IMG/VR virus record: IMGVR_UViG_3300035670_000632
Coordinates: 1-37,798 of that record
Reading direction: 5' to 3' (one strand)
Source of the DNA: a virus
DNA: 37,798 bases
The notes beneath the pieces were generated by a model. That model was not told the origin of the DNA. It saw only the letters and a list, made by a program, of their open reading frames with translations, and ran no database searches. Of this stretch, positions 16,041 to 21,717 are shown in pieces; positions within the stretch are counted from its first letter, which is position 1; the number at the start of each line of letters is the position of its first letter. A program made the translations under genes and the position numbers.

Positions 16041-16191
16041 TTTTTCTTTGCTCCTCTATCTTAAGCCATTGAGACCAAGCCTCTTCCTTGCCGATCTTTC
16101 CGCTTGCAACTTGCCGCAGGATTTCTGCAAATTCTGGGTCAACTTCTTTGACTGGCTCTATCCTTCTCAAGACTTCTTTTGACCACGCCAT
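16027..16191 (-). CDS. small hypothetical protein (54 aa)
   Basis: This short gene encodes MAWSKEVLRRIEPVKEVD and onwards, ending GKEEAWSQWLKIEEQRKNE. The ATG at 16191 has a GGAGGG ribosome-binding site 3-8 bases upstream, inside the 32-residue gene before it. The stop overlaps the start of the next gene. The protein is charged and helical, with no recognised family. Its support is the ribosome-binding site, the chain of overlaps and plausible composition. Confidence 0.55.
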   Translation of the reverse strand: MAWSKEVLRRIEPVKEVDPEFAEILRQVASGKIGKEEAWSQWLKIEEQRKNETQ

Positions 16192-16265
16192 CCCGCCCTC
16201 CAGTCTTCAATTCCCGCCACAGCAAACGCAAATAGCGTCAGACCGAACCACGCCCAGCCTGTCAT
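16167..16265 (-). CDS. tiny single-span membrane protein (32 aa)
   Basis: The 32-residue product is one hydrophobic segment, MTGWAWFGLTLFAFAVAG, followed by a basic tail (DWRAGWRGQKKS). The ATG overlaps the stop of the preceding gene (ATGA), and GGGGTGGG lies upstream. Such tiny membrane proteins are common in phage accessory operons; function unknown. It overlaps the next gene by 25 bases. Confidence 0.5.
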   Translation of the reverse strand: MTGWAWFGLTLFAFAVAGIEDWRAGWRGQKKS

Positions 16266-16468
16266 TTCCCACCCCCTGGCGGCAGCACGCCCGCCGCCCT
16301 GAGTTGCTTAATGGCCACGATTCGCAAGTCCTTCGAGTGCCTAACAACGTGCATTTCCTGATACGACAGTGGATGCCCGCTGCGAGCCTGTAGCGACTCG
16401 ATCACGTCGATCAGCGACCCGAGCGCGTTAGCCATTTCAATGTGCGTTGATTCGTCAATGTGATTCAT
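16262..16468 (-). CDS. small hypothetical protein (68 aa)
   Basis: The 68-residue helical protein (MNHIDESTHIEMANALGS, LSYQEMHVVRHSKDLRIVA) has an AGGAG ribosome-binding site. It overlaps the preceding gene by 14 bases and the following one by 4. No family is recognised. Confidence 0.62.
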   Translation of the reverse strand: MNHIDESTHIEMANALGSLIDVIESLQARSGHPLSYQEMHVVRHSKDLRIVAIKQLRAAGVLPPGGGK

Positions 16469-16658
16469 GCAACCTTTTCTCCTCTACAATGACCGTTTTC
16501 AGTTCAAGATCAGAATCGGCATTTCTTGAGCATTTCGGGCACATTGTTACGTGTCCTTTTTTGCTCAGTGCCTTTTCTTCTGCCTTGCTTTCGCTTTCCG
16601 CCATCACTTGAACGTGTCGCGTAAAAGCGAATTCGAGATAAACGTCATAGGGTTTCAT
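16455..16658 (-). CDS. small protein with CxxC motif (67 aa)
   Basis: The 67-residue protein begins MKPYDVYLEFAFTRHVQVMA and has one CPKC pair at its middle, without a second Cys pair for a complete zinc finger. The strand pattern YDVYLEF...HVQVMAESESKAEEKAL resembles small phage proteins that carry a helix after two strands. The ATG at 16658 has AAGGGGCGGG upstream. A longer start at 16736 lies inside the next gene and is unlikely. Confidence 0.62.
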   Translation of the reverse strand: MKPYDVYLEFAFTRHVQVMAESESKAEEKALSKKGHVTMCPKCSRNADSDLELKTVIVEEKRLHESH

Positions 16659-17085
16659 GCTCCCGCCCCTTTTTGTGCTTCCCACACTTGCAGCCCCATC
16701 GTTCCCACGCCGCGCCGAGGTCACACTTAAACTCATCCATCCCCGGATACTTTTTCTCAGCCGCCGCGTTTCGGATCAACGCCCCTGCTATAGGGCATTT
16801 CACACGCTGCCGACGGCCGCCCGGATGGCTTACGACGTACGATGAAGAGGCATCCGTACACACGCCAATGATTCCCCCGTTTTTTGCTTTCATGTTGCGT
16901 GCCTGGCGTGCTTTGCCTTCGCTCGTGAATTTCGCTTCCGCTTTCTTGCCGTCCTTATCGTGAAAGAACCCCGGTCCAATCTCGCCTTTCCCGCATGTTT
17001 CGGCCTTGTACGCTGCGGCTCGCTTGATGCGCCGTTGCAGCCACTTCCGCCACTCTGCCTCGGTCTTGAACTTTGGCACACTCAC
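16645..17085 (-). CDS. hypothetical basic protein with C-terminal Cys motif (146 aa)
   Basis: The protein is Lys/Arg-rich, with FHDKDGKKAEAKFTSEGKAR in the middle and a C-terminal CDLGAAWERWGCKCGKHKKG that could bind metal or nucleic acid. No family is recognised. It begins at a GTG at 17085 that overlaps the RusA stop (GTGA). A second GTG at 17079 is better placed behind GAGGG, so the true start could be two codons later. Confidence 0.65.
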   Translation of the reverse strand: MSVPKFKTEAEWRKWLQRRIKRAAAYKAETCGKGEIGPGFFHDKDGKKAEAKFTSEGKARQARNMKAKNGGIIGVCTDASSSYVVSHPGGRRQRVKCPIAGALIRNAAAEKKYPGMDEFKCDLGAAWERWGCKCGKHKKGREHETL

Positions 17086-17516
17086 GCCCTCAGTTTTTCT
17101 ACCGTGACTTCAACCGCGTCACGCTCTGACCAGAATTTCGCGGCGTCGATCTCAGCAACCTGCGAATCATCACGCCACACAATGCCGGTAAGCGCGTCTT
17201 CGAGGCATTTCAGCAGATTGACAAGATCAGGCCGTTGAGCATGGTAAGCCGGTGCCGATGCTTTAAGCGTCGCAGCGTTTTTGCCCGTGCCGTAGTGGCT
17301 CAGCGGCCTGGCAAAAAAGAACCGATACGAGACCGCTACCGGCCCTTCGCACGGCTCCCAGCCAAACTCTTCAGCTCGCGCATTGGCGTACAACCGGGCC
17401 TGTGCCACAAACCCGGCTTTGCCCTTGGCAACGTCGATAATGCGGCCGTTGACGACGATTTTTCGATTTGATCCGGGCACAGCCCTGATCGGGATGGTCA
17501 TAGAGAAGGTGCTCAC
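17082..17516 (-). CDS. rusA: RusA-family Holliday junction resolvase
   Basis: The 144-residue protein fits RusA in length and motifs. It has an N-terminal strand MTIPIRAVPGSNRK, a basic region, and the diagnostic QRPDLVNLLKCLEDALTGI followed by VWRDDSQVAEIDAAKFW near residues 94-130. These carry the catalytic acidic residues (D of RPDL and DD of WRDDSQ). RusA cuts four-way junctions during phage recombination and before packaging. It starts at a GTG with GGAGGG upstream and a 4-base overlap with the previous gene. Confidence 0.92.
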   Translation of the reverse strand: MSTFSMTIPIRAVPGSNRKIVVNGRIIDVAKGKAGFVAQARLYANARAEEFGWEPCEGPVAVSYRFFFARPLSHYGTGKNAATLKASAPAYHAQRPDLVNLLKCLEDALTGIVWRDDSQVAEIDAAKFWSERDAVEVTVEKLRA

Positions 17517-17797
17517 TTCACCCTCCGCGTTTCTGCGCCAATTTCCGCCACCGGCAACGCAGCTTCAAGCTCTAGGATCTGCTCATCAATCGCCAGCTCT
17601 TCTATCGCCCGAATTTCCGGCGTTAAGTGACTCAGCCGCGCACGTGCATGCTCAAGCTGCGCCAGCCGCGCGGCTCGGTAGGCTTCCTGCCCGCCTACGC
17701 CCGCAAAACGATTCACGTTGTACGCGTCGTACCAATGCACGCCAATAAGCGACAGGACCACCGCGTTTGCCAGCCAAAACAGCGTCTTACGAATCAT
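17513..17797 (-). CDS. small membrane-anchored protein (94 aa)
   Basis: An N-terminal transmembrane segment, TLFWLANAVVLSLIGVHW (residues about 4-21), is followed by a charged helical domain (ARLAQLEHARARLSHLTPEI, ELAIDEQILELEAALP). The layout is a single-pass protein with a coiled-coil tail. The ATG at 17797 overlaps the preceding stop (ATGA), which decides the start. A spanin-like or membrane-associated role cannot be told from sequence. Confidence 0.68.
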   Translation of the reverse strand: MIRKTLFWLANAVVLSLIGVHWYDAYNVNRFAGVGGQEAYRAARLAQLEHARARLSHLTPEIRAIEELAIDEQILELEAALPVAEIGAETRRVK

Positions 17798-18204
17798 GAT
17801 TCCGTCTCCACCGGCCCCCAGGCCGTCTTCGTTGTTTCGTACTTCGTTATCGGCCCCACTTCGGCCCATTCGCCGATCTTCTGAAGCCGCCTCAGTTCTA
17901 CGAGTGCTAAGACGGGTGTGACAGTTTTTTCGATGAGATCGCAGTAATCCGCGAACTCAAAACCGGAATCATCCGGCTGGAATGCCGTAATGCACAGACT
18001 CAGCCACCACCGGAACTTGGTGATGTCCTGCGTTTCGTCGTCCTTCAAGCCACGACGAAACAGGTGTTCGCAAGCCGATTGCAAAGCGTGCTTTTCGCTG
18101 TCATTGAGTTTGTCACGCACCAGTGGCGCGCATTCTTCGTGGTAGAATTCGTAGAACTCGCGTCCGTCGCTTGGGTTTAGTCGGTAGTAATCAGGGCAGG
18201 TCAT
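17794..18204 (-). CDS. hypothetical protein, weakly DUF3310-like (136 aa)
   Basis: The segment SACEHLFRRGLKDDETQDIT then KFRWWL (about residues 43-68) resembles the pattern of DUF3310 proteins, small phage proteins of unclear nucleotide-related function. The match is weak. The rest is acidic and helical. A GGGGA ribosome-binding site precedes the ATG. It appears to be the first gene after a 49-base gap that contains a GATAGTATCA sequence also seen upstream of the split-sigma genes. Confidence 0.62.
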   Translation of the reverse strand: MTCPDYYRLNPSDGREFYEFYHEECAPLVRDKLNDSEKHALQSACEHLFRRGLKDDETQDITKFRWWLSLCITAFQPDDSGFEFADYCDLIEKTVTPVLALVELRRLQKIGEWAEVGPITKYETTKTAWGPVETES

Positions 18205-18253
18205 TTTGGTCCCCGTGCGTTTGGGTTGCGGCGTCGGTCACGTTGCGTTGATA

Positions 18254-18481
18254 CTATCTCGTCTCAAGCTCTTTTTTGATTGCCTTTTTTCCGGTTGCCG
18301 TTTCGATTTGTTCGATGACTTGATCGGCCGTCCCTTTAACCGTCAAAGTCGCGCCACCTGAGGTGTGAATCTCTACCGCGTCAGGCCCCGTCTCCAATTG
18401 GCTCACGGCTGCCACGGTGTCTAGTTTCACGTGCACCTTGGCTCCGGTCCAGTGATTTTCGAAGATTGCCCACCCGTTCAT
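18254..18481 (-). CDS. small hypothetical beta-rich protein (75 aa)
   Basis: The 75-residue protein has alternating strands (WTGAKVHVKLDTVAAVSQ, DAVEIHTSGGATLTVKGTA) and a C-terminal helix. This is faintly reminiscent of FlbD-like or small PH-like folds, without a firm match. A GAAGG ribosome-binding site lies 9 bases upstream. The TAG stop lies inside the GATAGTATCA sequence. Function unknown. Confidence 0.6.
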   Translation of the reverse strand: MNGWAIFENHWTGAKVHVKLDTVAAVSQLETGPDAVEIHTSGGATLTVKGTADQVIEQIETATGKKAIKKELETR

Positions 18482-18523
18482 TTGCTTGACCCTTCAAAAC
18501 AGCGTTTTAGGCGTGGAAGAAAT

Positions 18524-18550
18524 CCGTGGGGCGGAACGCCCGCCCCACGG
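18524..18550. other. perfect 11-bp stem-loop before a small gene
   Basis: CCGTGGGGCGG (18524-18534) pairs with CCGCCCCACGG (18540-18550) around a 5-base loop. No run of T follows on either strand, so it is not a typical intrinsic terminator. A second hairpin, CCCGGTC/GACCGGG, lies at 18631-18650, and a third, ATGCGTG/CACGCAT, at 18596-18621. They stand upstream of the 75-residue gene on the minus strand. Confidence 0.6.
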
Positions 18551-18565
18551 CCGGGATGGGAAACG

Positions 18566-18784
18566 TCACAGGAACGCCCCGTAACTCTCCCTGTCATGCG
18601 TGGGGAATTCATGGCACGCATAAATGACCGCCCGGTCTGCGATGACCGGGAAACGAGGGTTTTTCTGCTTGCGGACATCGCCCCAGGAAAAGGTGTCGTC
18701 GCCACGTAAAACCCCCGTCTTTTCGCTTTCGGCCATAGCCGCGGCCCCGCTGAGTTTCGGTTGCTTGTGTGAGCCGCGCGGCAT
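18566..18784 (-). CDS. uncertain small open frame (72 aa)
   Basis: A minus-strand frame from an ATG at 18784 gives a 72-residue protein beginning MPRGSHKQPKLSG, then basic and mixed sequence without a known motif. The ribosome-binding site is weak (AGGG 11 bases upstream). It lies in a hairpin-rich stretch, and an overlapping minus-strand frame ending at 18478 is equally open. I list it because the 500-base stretch 18482-18979 otherwise lacks a gene. Confidence 0.3.
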   Translation of the reverse strand: MPRGSHKQPKLSGAAAMAESEKTGVLRGDDTFSWGDVRKQKNPRFPVIADRAVIYACHEFPTHDRESYGAFL

Positions 18785-18830
18785 CTTCGAGTTTACCCTG
18801 ATTGTCTAGTACGTGTCATCGTGTTCACCG

Positions 18831-18967
18831 CTTCCCTTGCTGACCGCTCAAGCTTCGTTTGGCTTGGGTAAGAAGCCCGCAAGCTCGATTCCGTTTCGTT
18901 TCGTGGCGGGGAATACAGTACGCCCGGCACGGTCAGCACCGCAGTCGTAAGCCTGCGGCATGGGAAG
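18831..18967 (-). ncRNA. possible structured RNA element, with an alternative 37-aa frame
   Basis: On the minus strand CTTCCC (18962-18967) can pair with GGGAAG (18831-18836), and TGCTGACCG (18930-18938) pairs perfectly with CGGTCAGCA (18838-18846). Between them are a CCGCAG/CTGCGG hairpin (18939-18958) and smaller stems CCCGC/GCGGG and CAAGC/GCTTG. This nested arrangement looks like a multi-branched RNA of about 137 bases. A 37-codon frame (18848-18961, starting MPQAYDCGADRAG) covers the same bases but has no ribosome-binding site. I cannot decide between them and match neither to a known riboswitch. Confidence 0.3.
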
Positions 18968-18979
18968 TGGCTGGCAGTG

Positions 18980-19414
18980 TCACCGCCCGATTTTAGCGGG
19001 TGTCACCATTGCTTCGGGGTTTGCTTTTGCTTGCGTGATTGCTAAATATTGAGCCGCGATCTTCCGGTTGACAAGTTCAAATTCGTCTCGGTCCTGCGTC
19101 GTGAATTTTCGCGTGTCCACGCCCTTCATGCCATCCAAAGCACGCCGAAACTTTCGGATTCCGGATCGATGCCTACGTCGGTTGTGATGGTATGCGTCGT
19201 GGTCCGTTAGCACGGTCACGCATCCGGCACGCGCGCTGACCGTCCAGAACTTCCCGAGCCGGTGCAGCTCCCGTTCGATTTTTCCTGCCAGCCGAACTTC
19301 AGGCGGGATCCCGCCCGGCTCAACGTCCTCGGGCAGAATGCCCAAATGCGTCAGTATGTCAGTGCCTTCAATTGCGTCGCCCTTGCGAAGCGAACTTACG
19401 AATCCCGTGTCCAT
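18980..19414 (-). CDS. hypothetical protein (144 aa)
   Basis: The product begins MDTGFVSSLRKGDAIEGTDI and ends in a basic helical region (DAYHHNRRRHRSGIRKFRR, DEFELVNRKIAAQYLAITQA). The first part could form a small alpha/beta domain; the basic half suggests nucleic-acid contact. No family is recognised. The ATG at 19414 has GGAGG 8 bases upstream, which excludes the longer frame running into the repeat tract. The gene lies directly after that tract. Confidence 0.65.
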   Translation of the reverse strand: MDTGFVSSLRKGDAIEGTDILTHLGILPEDVEPGGIPPEVRLAGKIERELHRLGKFWTVSARAGCVTVLTDHDAYHHNRRRHRSGIRKFRRALDGMKGVDTRKFTTQDRDEFELVNRKIAAQYLAITQAKANPEAMVTPAKIGR

Positions 19415-19429
19415 TGTCGATGCCTCCAA

Positions 19430-19622
19430 AGTGAATAGATCCCTGCCCAGCCTCGCCATGCCTTGCCATGTGCTGCCACGCCAATTCCAGCCAAACCCCA
19501 CACAAATCCTCCGACACAGATATTTCGCCATGCCGGAAGCTCCATACCCAGCCTTGCCTTGCCAAGACTCGCGGTGTCTTGCCATACCATGCCGTACCTA
19601 GCCAGACCATGCACTGCCTGAC
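19430..19622. repeat. degenerate pentanucleotide-periodic tract 1 (GGCNN on the minus strand)
   Basis: On the minus strand this stretch is largely a string of 5-base units such as GGCAA GGCAT GGCGA GGCTG GGCAG, with a less regular middle. It separates two genes and contains no ribosome-binding site that would make it coding, although open frames rich in Gly, Ala, Trp and Arg run through it. A similar tract lies at 20300-20410, on the other side of the 196-residue gene. Confidence 0.7.
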
Positions 19623-19625
19623 TTA

Positions 19626-20216
19626 TCACGCACCCTTGATCGAAACGACTTCAAACAGCCCGAACTTAGGCCGAAAGTCGCCAAGGCCGACAAACCGCCC
19701 CGCGTTTTCGAGGATCGTTTGGAATGCCGACACATCAAGCTCGGTCAACATCACGTCGAATGTGGCCTCCCAAACGCTGAAGATCGGCCGATAACGCATG
19801 ATTCGCGCCCGGTTGACCATCACGCCGCGAACGTCACGATATCGCGAGTTCTCCCAGAAGTCGTCGATCGTAGCCTTCTGGCCCTTGGGGTGATCGTGCT
19901 GAATCTCGGGGTTCTCGTTGACCAAAATTGAGGCCTTGGCAACCTGGCCTTGCTTTGTTCGCTTAGCTCCGCCAATGCAGCATGCCTCGAGCATGGTTCC
20001 GAGAATAACCGGCCTCCGGGAATCGTTTGCGTAGAAGCTCGAGTACCAGTCAAGCTTAGCCAGTTGCATGTGAATCTCTTCCGTTTTTTGGCGAATCTTG
20101 CTGATCTTCGATCGCTCTTTCGCCCAATCCGAAAGCGGATCCGCTCCGGCTGCTGAGTGCATCAGCAGCGGCCTTACGCCGCGAATCGTGGTTTTAACGT
20201 TGAGGAAGTCGCTCAT
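19626..20216 (-). CDS. conserved phage protein with RAMP-like C-terminal glycine motif (196 aa)
   Basis: The protein starts with strands VKTTIRGVRPLLMH and has a central KSI-like basic region. It then runs RPVILGTMLEACCIGGAKR (about 68-86), VMVNRARIMRYRPIFSVWEA (about 132-151) and AGRFVGLGDFRPKFGLFEV (about 172-190). I recall similar proteins in other phages, without a known function. The G-L-G-D-x-R-P-x-F-G-x-F ending looks like the glycine-rich loop of RAMP-fold RNA-binding proteins; this is only a resemblance. The ATG at 20216 has GAGGT 5 bases upstream. It is isolated between two repeat tracts. Confidence 0.7.
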   Translation of the reverse strand: MSDFLNVKTTIRGVRPLLMHSAAGADPLSDWAKERSKISKIRQKTEEIHMQLAKLDWYSSFYANDSRRPVILGTMLEACCIGGAKRTKQGQVAKASILVNENPEIQHDHPKGQKATIDDFWENSRYRDVRGVMVNRARIMRYRPIFSVWEATFDVMLTELDVSAFQTILENAGRFVGLGDFRPKFGLFEVVSIKGA

Positions 20217-20299
20217 GCCGTACCTCGTGACACTGTGAAAACCGTCGCGGCCGATTCCGCTTCGGTAAGCCATACATGCAGTTGTTTCGCCGCATGCAT

Positions 20300-20410
20300 G
20301 GCGTGATTGCCTAGCCTCGCCCTGCCCAACCCCGCCCGACCAAGACCCGCCTCGCCGAGCCTTACACTGCCCCGACTCGCCTCAACCATCCCTACCATGC
20401 CCAGACCAGT
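20300..20410. repeat. degenerate pentanucleotide-periodic tract 2 (GGCNN on the minus strand)
   Basis: The minus strand reads in 5-base steps GGCAT GGTAG GGATG GTTGA GGCGA, continuing with GGCTC GGCGA GGCGG and ending GGCAG GGCGA GGCTA GGCAA. About 20 consecutive units keep the phase with few interruptions. It lies just upstream of the 196-residue gene. A translated frame gives only low-complexity Gly/Arg/Leu sequence, so I treat it as non-coding. Confidence 0.75.
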
Positions 20411-20451
20411 AACTCCACCCTATCACACCCGTCAACATAGTGGACACAATA

Positions 20452-20592
20452 TCACGCCCACTCATTCCGGTCATCGCCGTTGCCATATACGGCCAGGGCC
20501 AGCCGATCCGGGTTGAGCGGTTCCGGCGGCTCCACCTTGCGGCCACGATTGGCCAACATGGCTTTCGCTTTGCCAACCGTTTGCGGCAACAT
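20452..20592 (-). CDS. possible small protein (46 aa)
   Basis: A minus-strand frame from ATG 20592 encodes MLPQTVGKAKAMLANRGRKV and then EPPEPLNPDRLALAVYGNGD, ending NEWA. Its composition looks protein-like, and the frame is open for another 23 codons upstream (to a TAA). However, there is no good ribosome-binding site, and a TTG start further up is possible. It sits in the 445-base gap between the repeat tract and the CsrA-like gene. An AAGGGGGC sequence in that gap stands before a different frame. Confidence 0.35.
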   Translation of the reverse strand: MLPQTVGKAKAMLANRGRKVEPPEPLNPDRLALAVYGNGDDRNEWA

Positions 20593-20719
20593 TGGCCGAA
20601 AGGCTTGACGTTGTTTCGTCAAACTGGATGTAAGCCCCGCGTGCCATGCTGCCCTGCCCCCTTAGGTTTTGCCCATCATCCCAAATGACGCGCGAGATTC
20701 AATCACGCTAGACACGCGC

Positions 20720-20932
20720 TCACGCATTGCGAAACGTCAGATTCGCTCTGAGGTCTTCGCTCTTCTCGATCACTTTGTGACGGTAGATTTTGACTTCTGG
20801 CACGCAGTCAAAAACCAGCCGAACGGCGTTGGGATTTGATCGATCGGGTCGATCGAAGCCAACTTCGCCGACTTCTTTGTTGTCGTAGAACAGCTTGACC
20901 CGTTCGCCTTTTTGGATTTTCAGTACCAGCAT
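20720..20932 (-). CDS. CsrA/RsmA-like RNA-binding regulator
   Basis: The 70-residue protein begins MLVLKIQKGERVKLFYDN and continues NAVRLVFDCVPEVKIYRHKV, which aligns with CsrA (MLILTRRxGE ... VRIGIxAPxEVxVHREEI). Strand order, the GE at residues 9-10 and the arginine matching CsrA R44 (R51 here) are kept. The basic pair at CsrA positions 6-7 is replaced by Ile-Gln, and a C-terminal tail of about 15 residues is added. CsrA binds GGA motifs in mRNA leaders and controls translation. The start has a perfect GGAGGT 6 bases upstream, itself a GGA-type target, so autoregulation is possible. Confidence 0.72.
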   Translation of the reverse strand: MLVLKIQKGERVKLFYDNKEVGEVGFDRPDRSNPNAVRLVFDCVPEVKIYRHKVIEKSEDLRANLTFRNA

Positions 20933-21012
20933 CGAAGCACCTCCATTGCGTTGAAAGCTGAGGGCTTCCATGCCCACGTCGAGCTTCCATGCTCGAGTCG
21001 GACCACCGTGGT

Positions 21013-21213
21013 TCAGTCAATTTTGGCTGGCGCGGGAGTCGCTTCGATGTCCTCGCGCAACTCTTTCATAGATCGTGTCACGTCAAGCGAATGCCGACGG
21101 ATCAACTTTAGATCCGCTTCCGTCAAGCCGCCTGCTTTGACCACGGCCAGATACCCTTCTGTCCGGCTAATAAACCGCTTTGCGTCTTCGATTGCGTATT
21201 CGAGTGACTTCAT
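21013..21213 (-). CDS. small helical protein (66 aa)
   Basis: The 66-residue protein (MKSLEYAIEDAKRFISRTEG, LTEADLKLIRRHSLDVTRSM) is predicted entirely helical and probably a small coiled coil. The ATG at 21213 has GAGGGG 7 bases upstream. It is the first gene after an AT-rich gap with a candidate promoter, so it likely heads the CsrA-like unit. No family recognised. Confidence 0.65.
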   Translation of the reverse strand: MKSLEYAIEDAKRFISRTEGYLAVVKAGGLTEADLKLIRRHSLDVTRSMKELREDIEATPAPAKID

Positions 21214-21251
21214 GTTGCACCCCTCGTGACTTGGTTGACTCAACAGAATCC

Positions 21252-21280
21252 ATTATGACCTTTTAGAATCAGGCTCCAAA
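21252..21280 (-). promoter_or_regulatory. candidate sigma-70 promoter before the CsrA-like unit
   Basis: On the minus strand CATAAT (21252-21257) lies 17 bases after TTTGGA (21275-21280). The -10 matches 5 of 6 positions and the -35 is weak. The surrounding 70 bases are much more AT-rich than the genes, as promoters here tend to be. The next gene starts 39 bases downstream. Confidence 0.4.
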
Positions 21281-21717
21281 TTTATTTTGAAATTTTTCGG
21301 ATTTGCGCGCACCGAGGGCTTTCCCTATGTGATTTAGGGTTTGACCGGTTTTGATTGACTGGACAGATCAGGCTATTTCAGCTTCCCGGGATCGACTTAC
21401 TGGCGAGCGTTTTTGCACGTTTCCGCGTTATCACATACAGACCAGGACGTAAGCCCATTGCCGGATCGATTACCGGCCCGTTGCCTGGGTAAACCGCCGA
21501 AGCGGAACGCTCTTTCGCTGATCCCGACAAACACCGCGCGAGGTTCTAAGCGCGTGCCTTGCCCATGCGGGCCAACCCTGACCGTTTTTCGCGGGGAACG
21601 GGGCTTGAGCCTCAACCCGATGGCGTTTCCGCCAAGTGTGTCCAGTCATCCTCACCGCACGCCAACGGCGCACGCATCGGCCCCCTGCTGGCTGGCAAGG
21701 GGCGTGTGCGTAGGTCG
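21281..21717. other. intergenic stretch without a convincing gene
   Basis: Between the helicase stop and the promoter above, all three minus-strand frames are open for long stretches, but none combines a ribosome-binding site with protein-like composition throughout. A short frame ending YPGNGPVIDPAMGLRPGLYV then ITRKRAK (stop near 21382) looks protein-like over 40 codons and could be the end of a decayed gene. GGGGGCC with an ATG 2 bases later near 21670 would give only 21 residues. Confidence 0.4.

Noticed and set aside
18821-18985. Cobalamin-riboswitch reading of the structured region
   Set aside because: A few fragments (GGGAAG, GCCACTT) resemble consensus pieces, but their order and spacing do not fit, and no cobalamin gene follows.
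19368-19629. Minus-strand frames through repeat tract 1 (Gly/Trp/Ala/Arg-rich)
   Set aside because: They are translations of 5-base-periodic DNA, equally open in several frames, with no ribosome-binding site.
20440-20688. Plus-strand open frame of 82 codons in the gap before the CsrA-like gene
   Set aside because: No ribosome-binding site and no neighbour on that strand; the minus-strand 46-codon frame has more protein-like composition.
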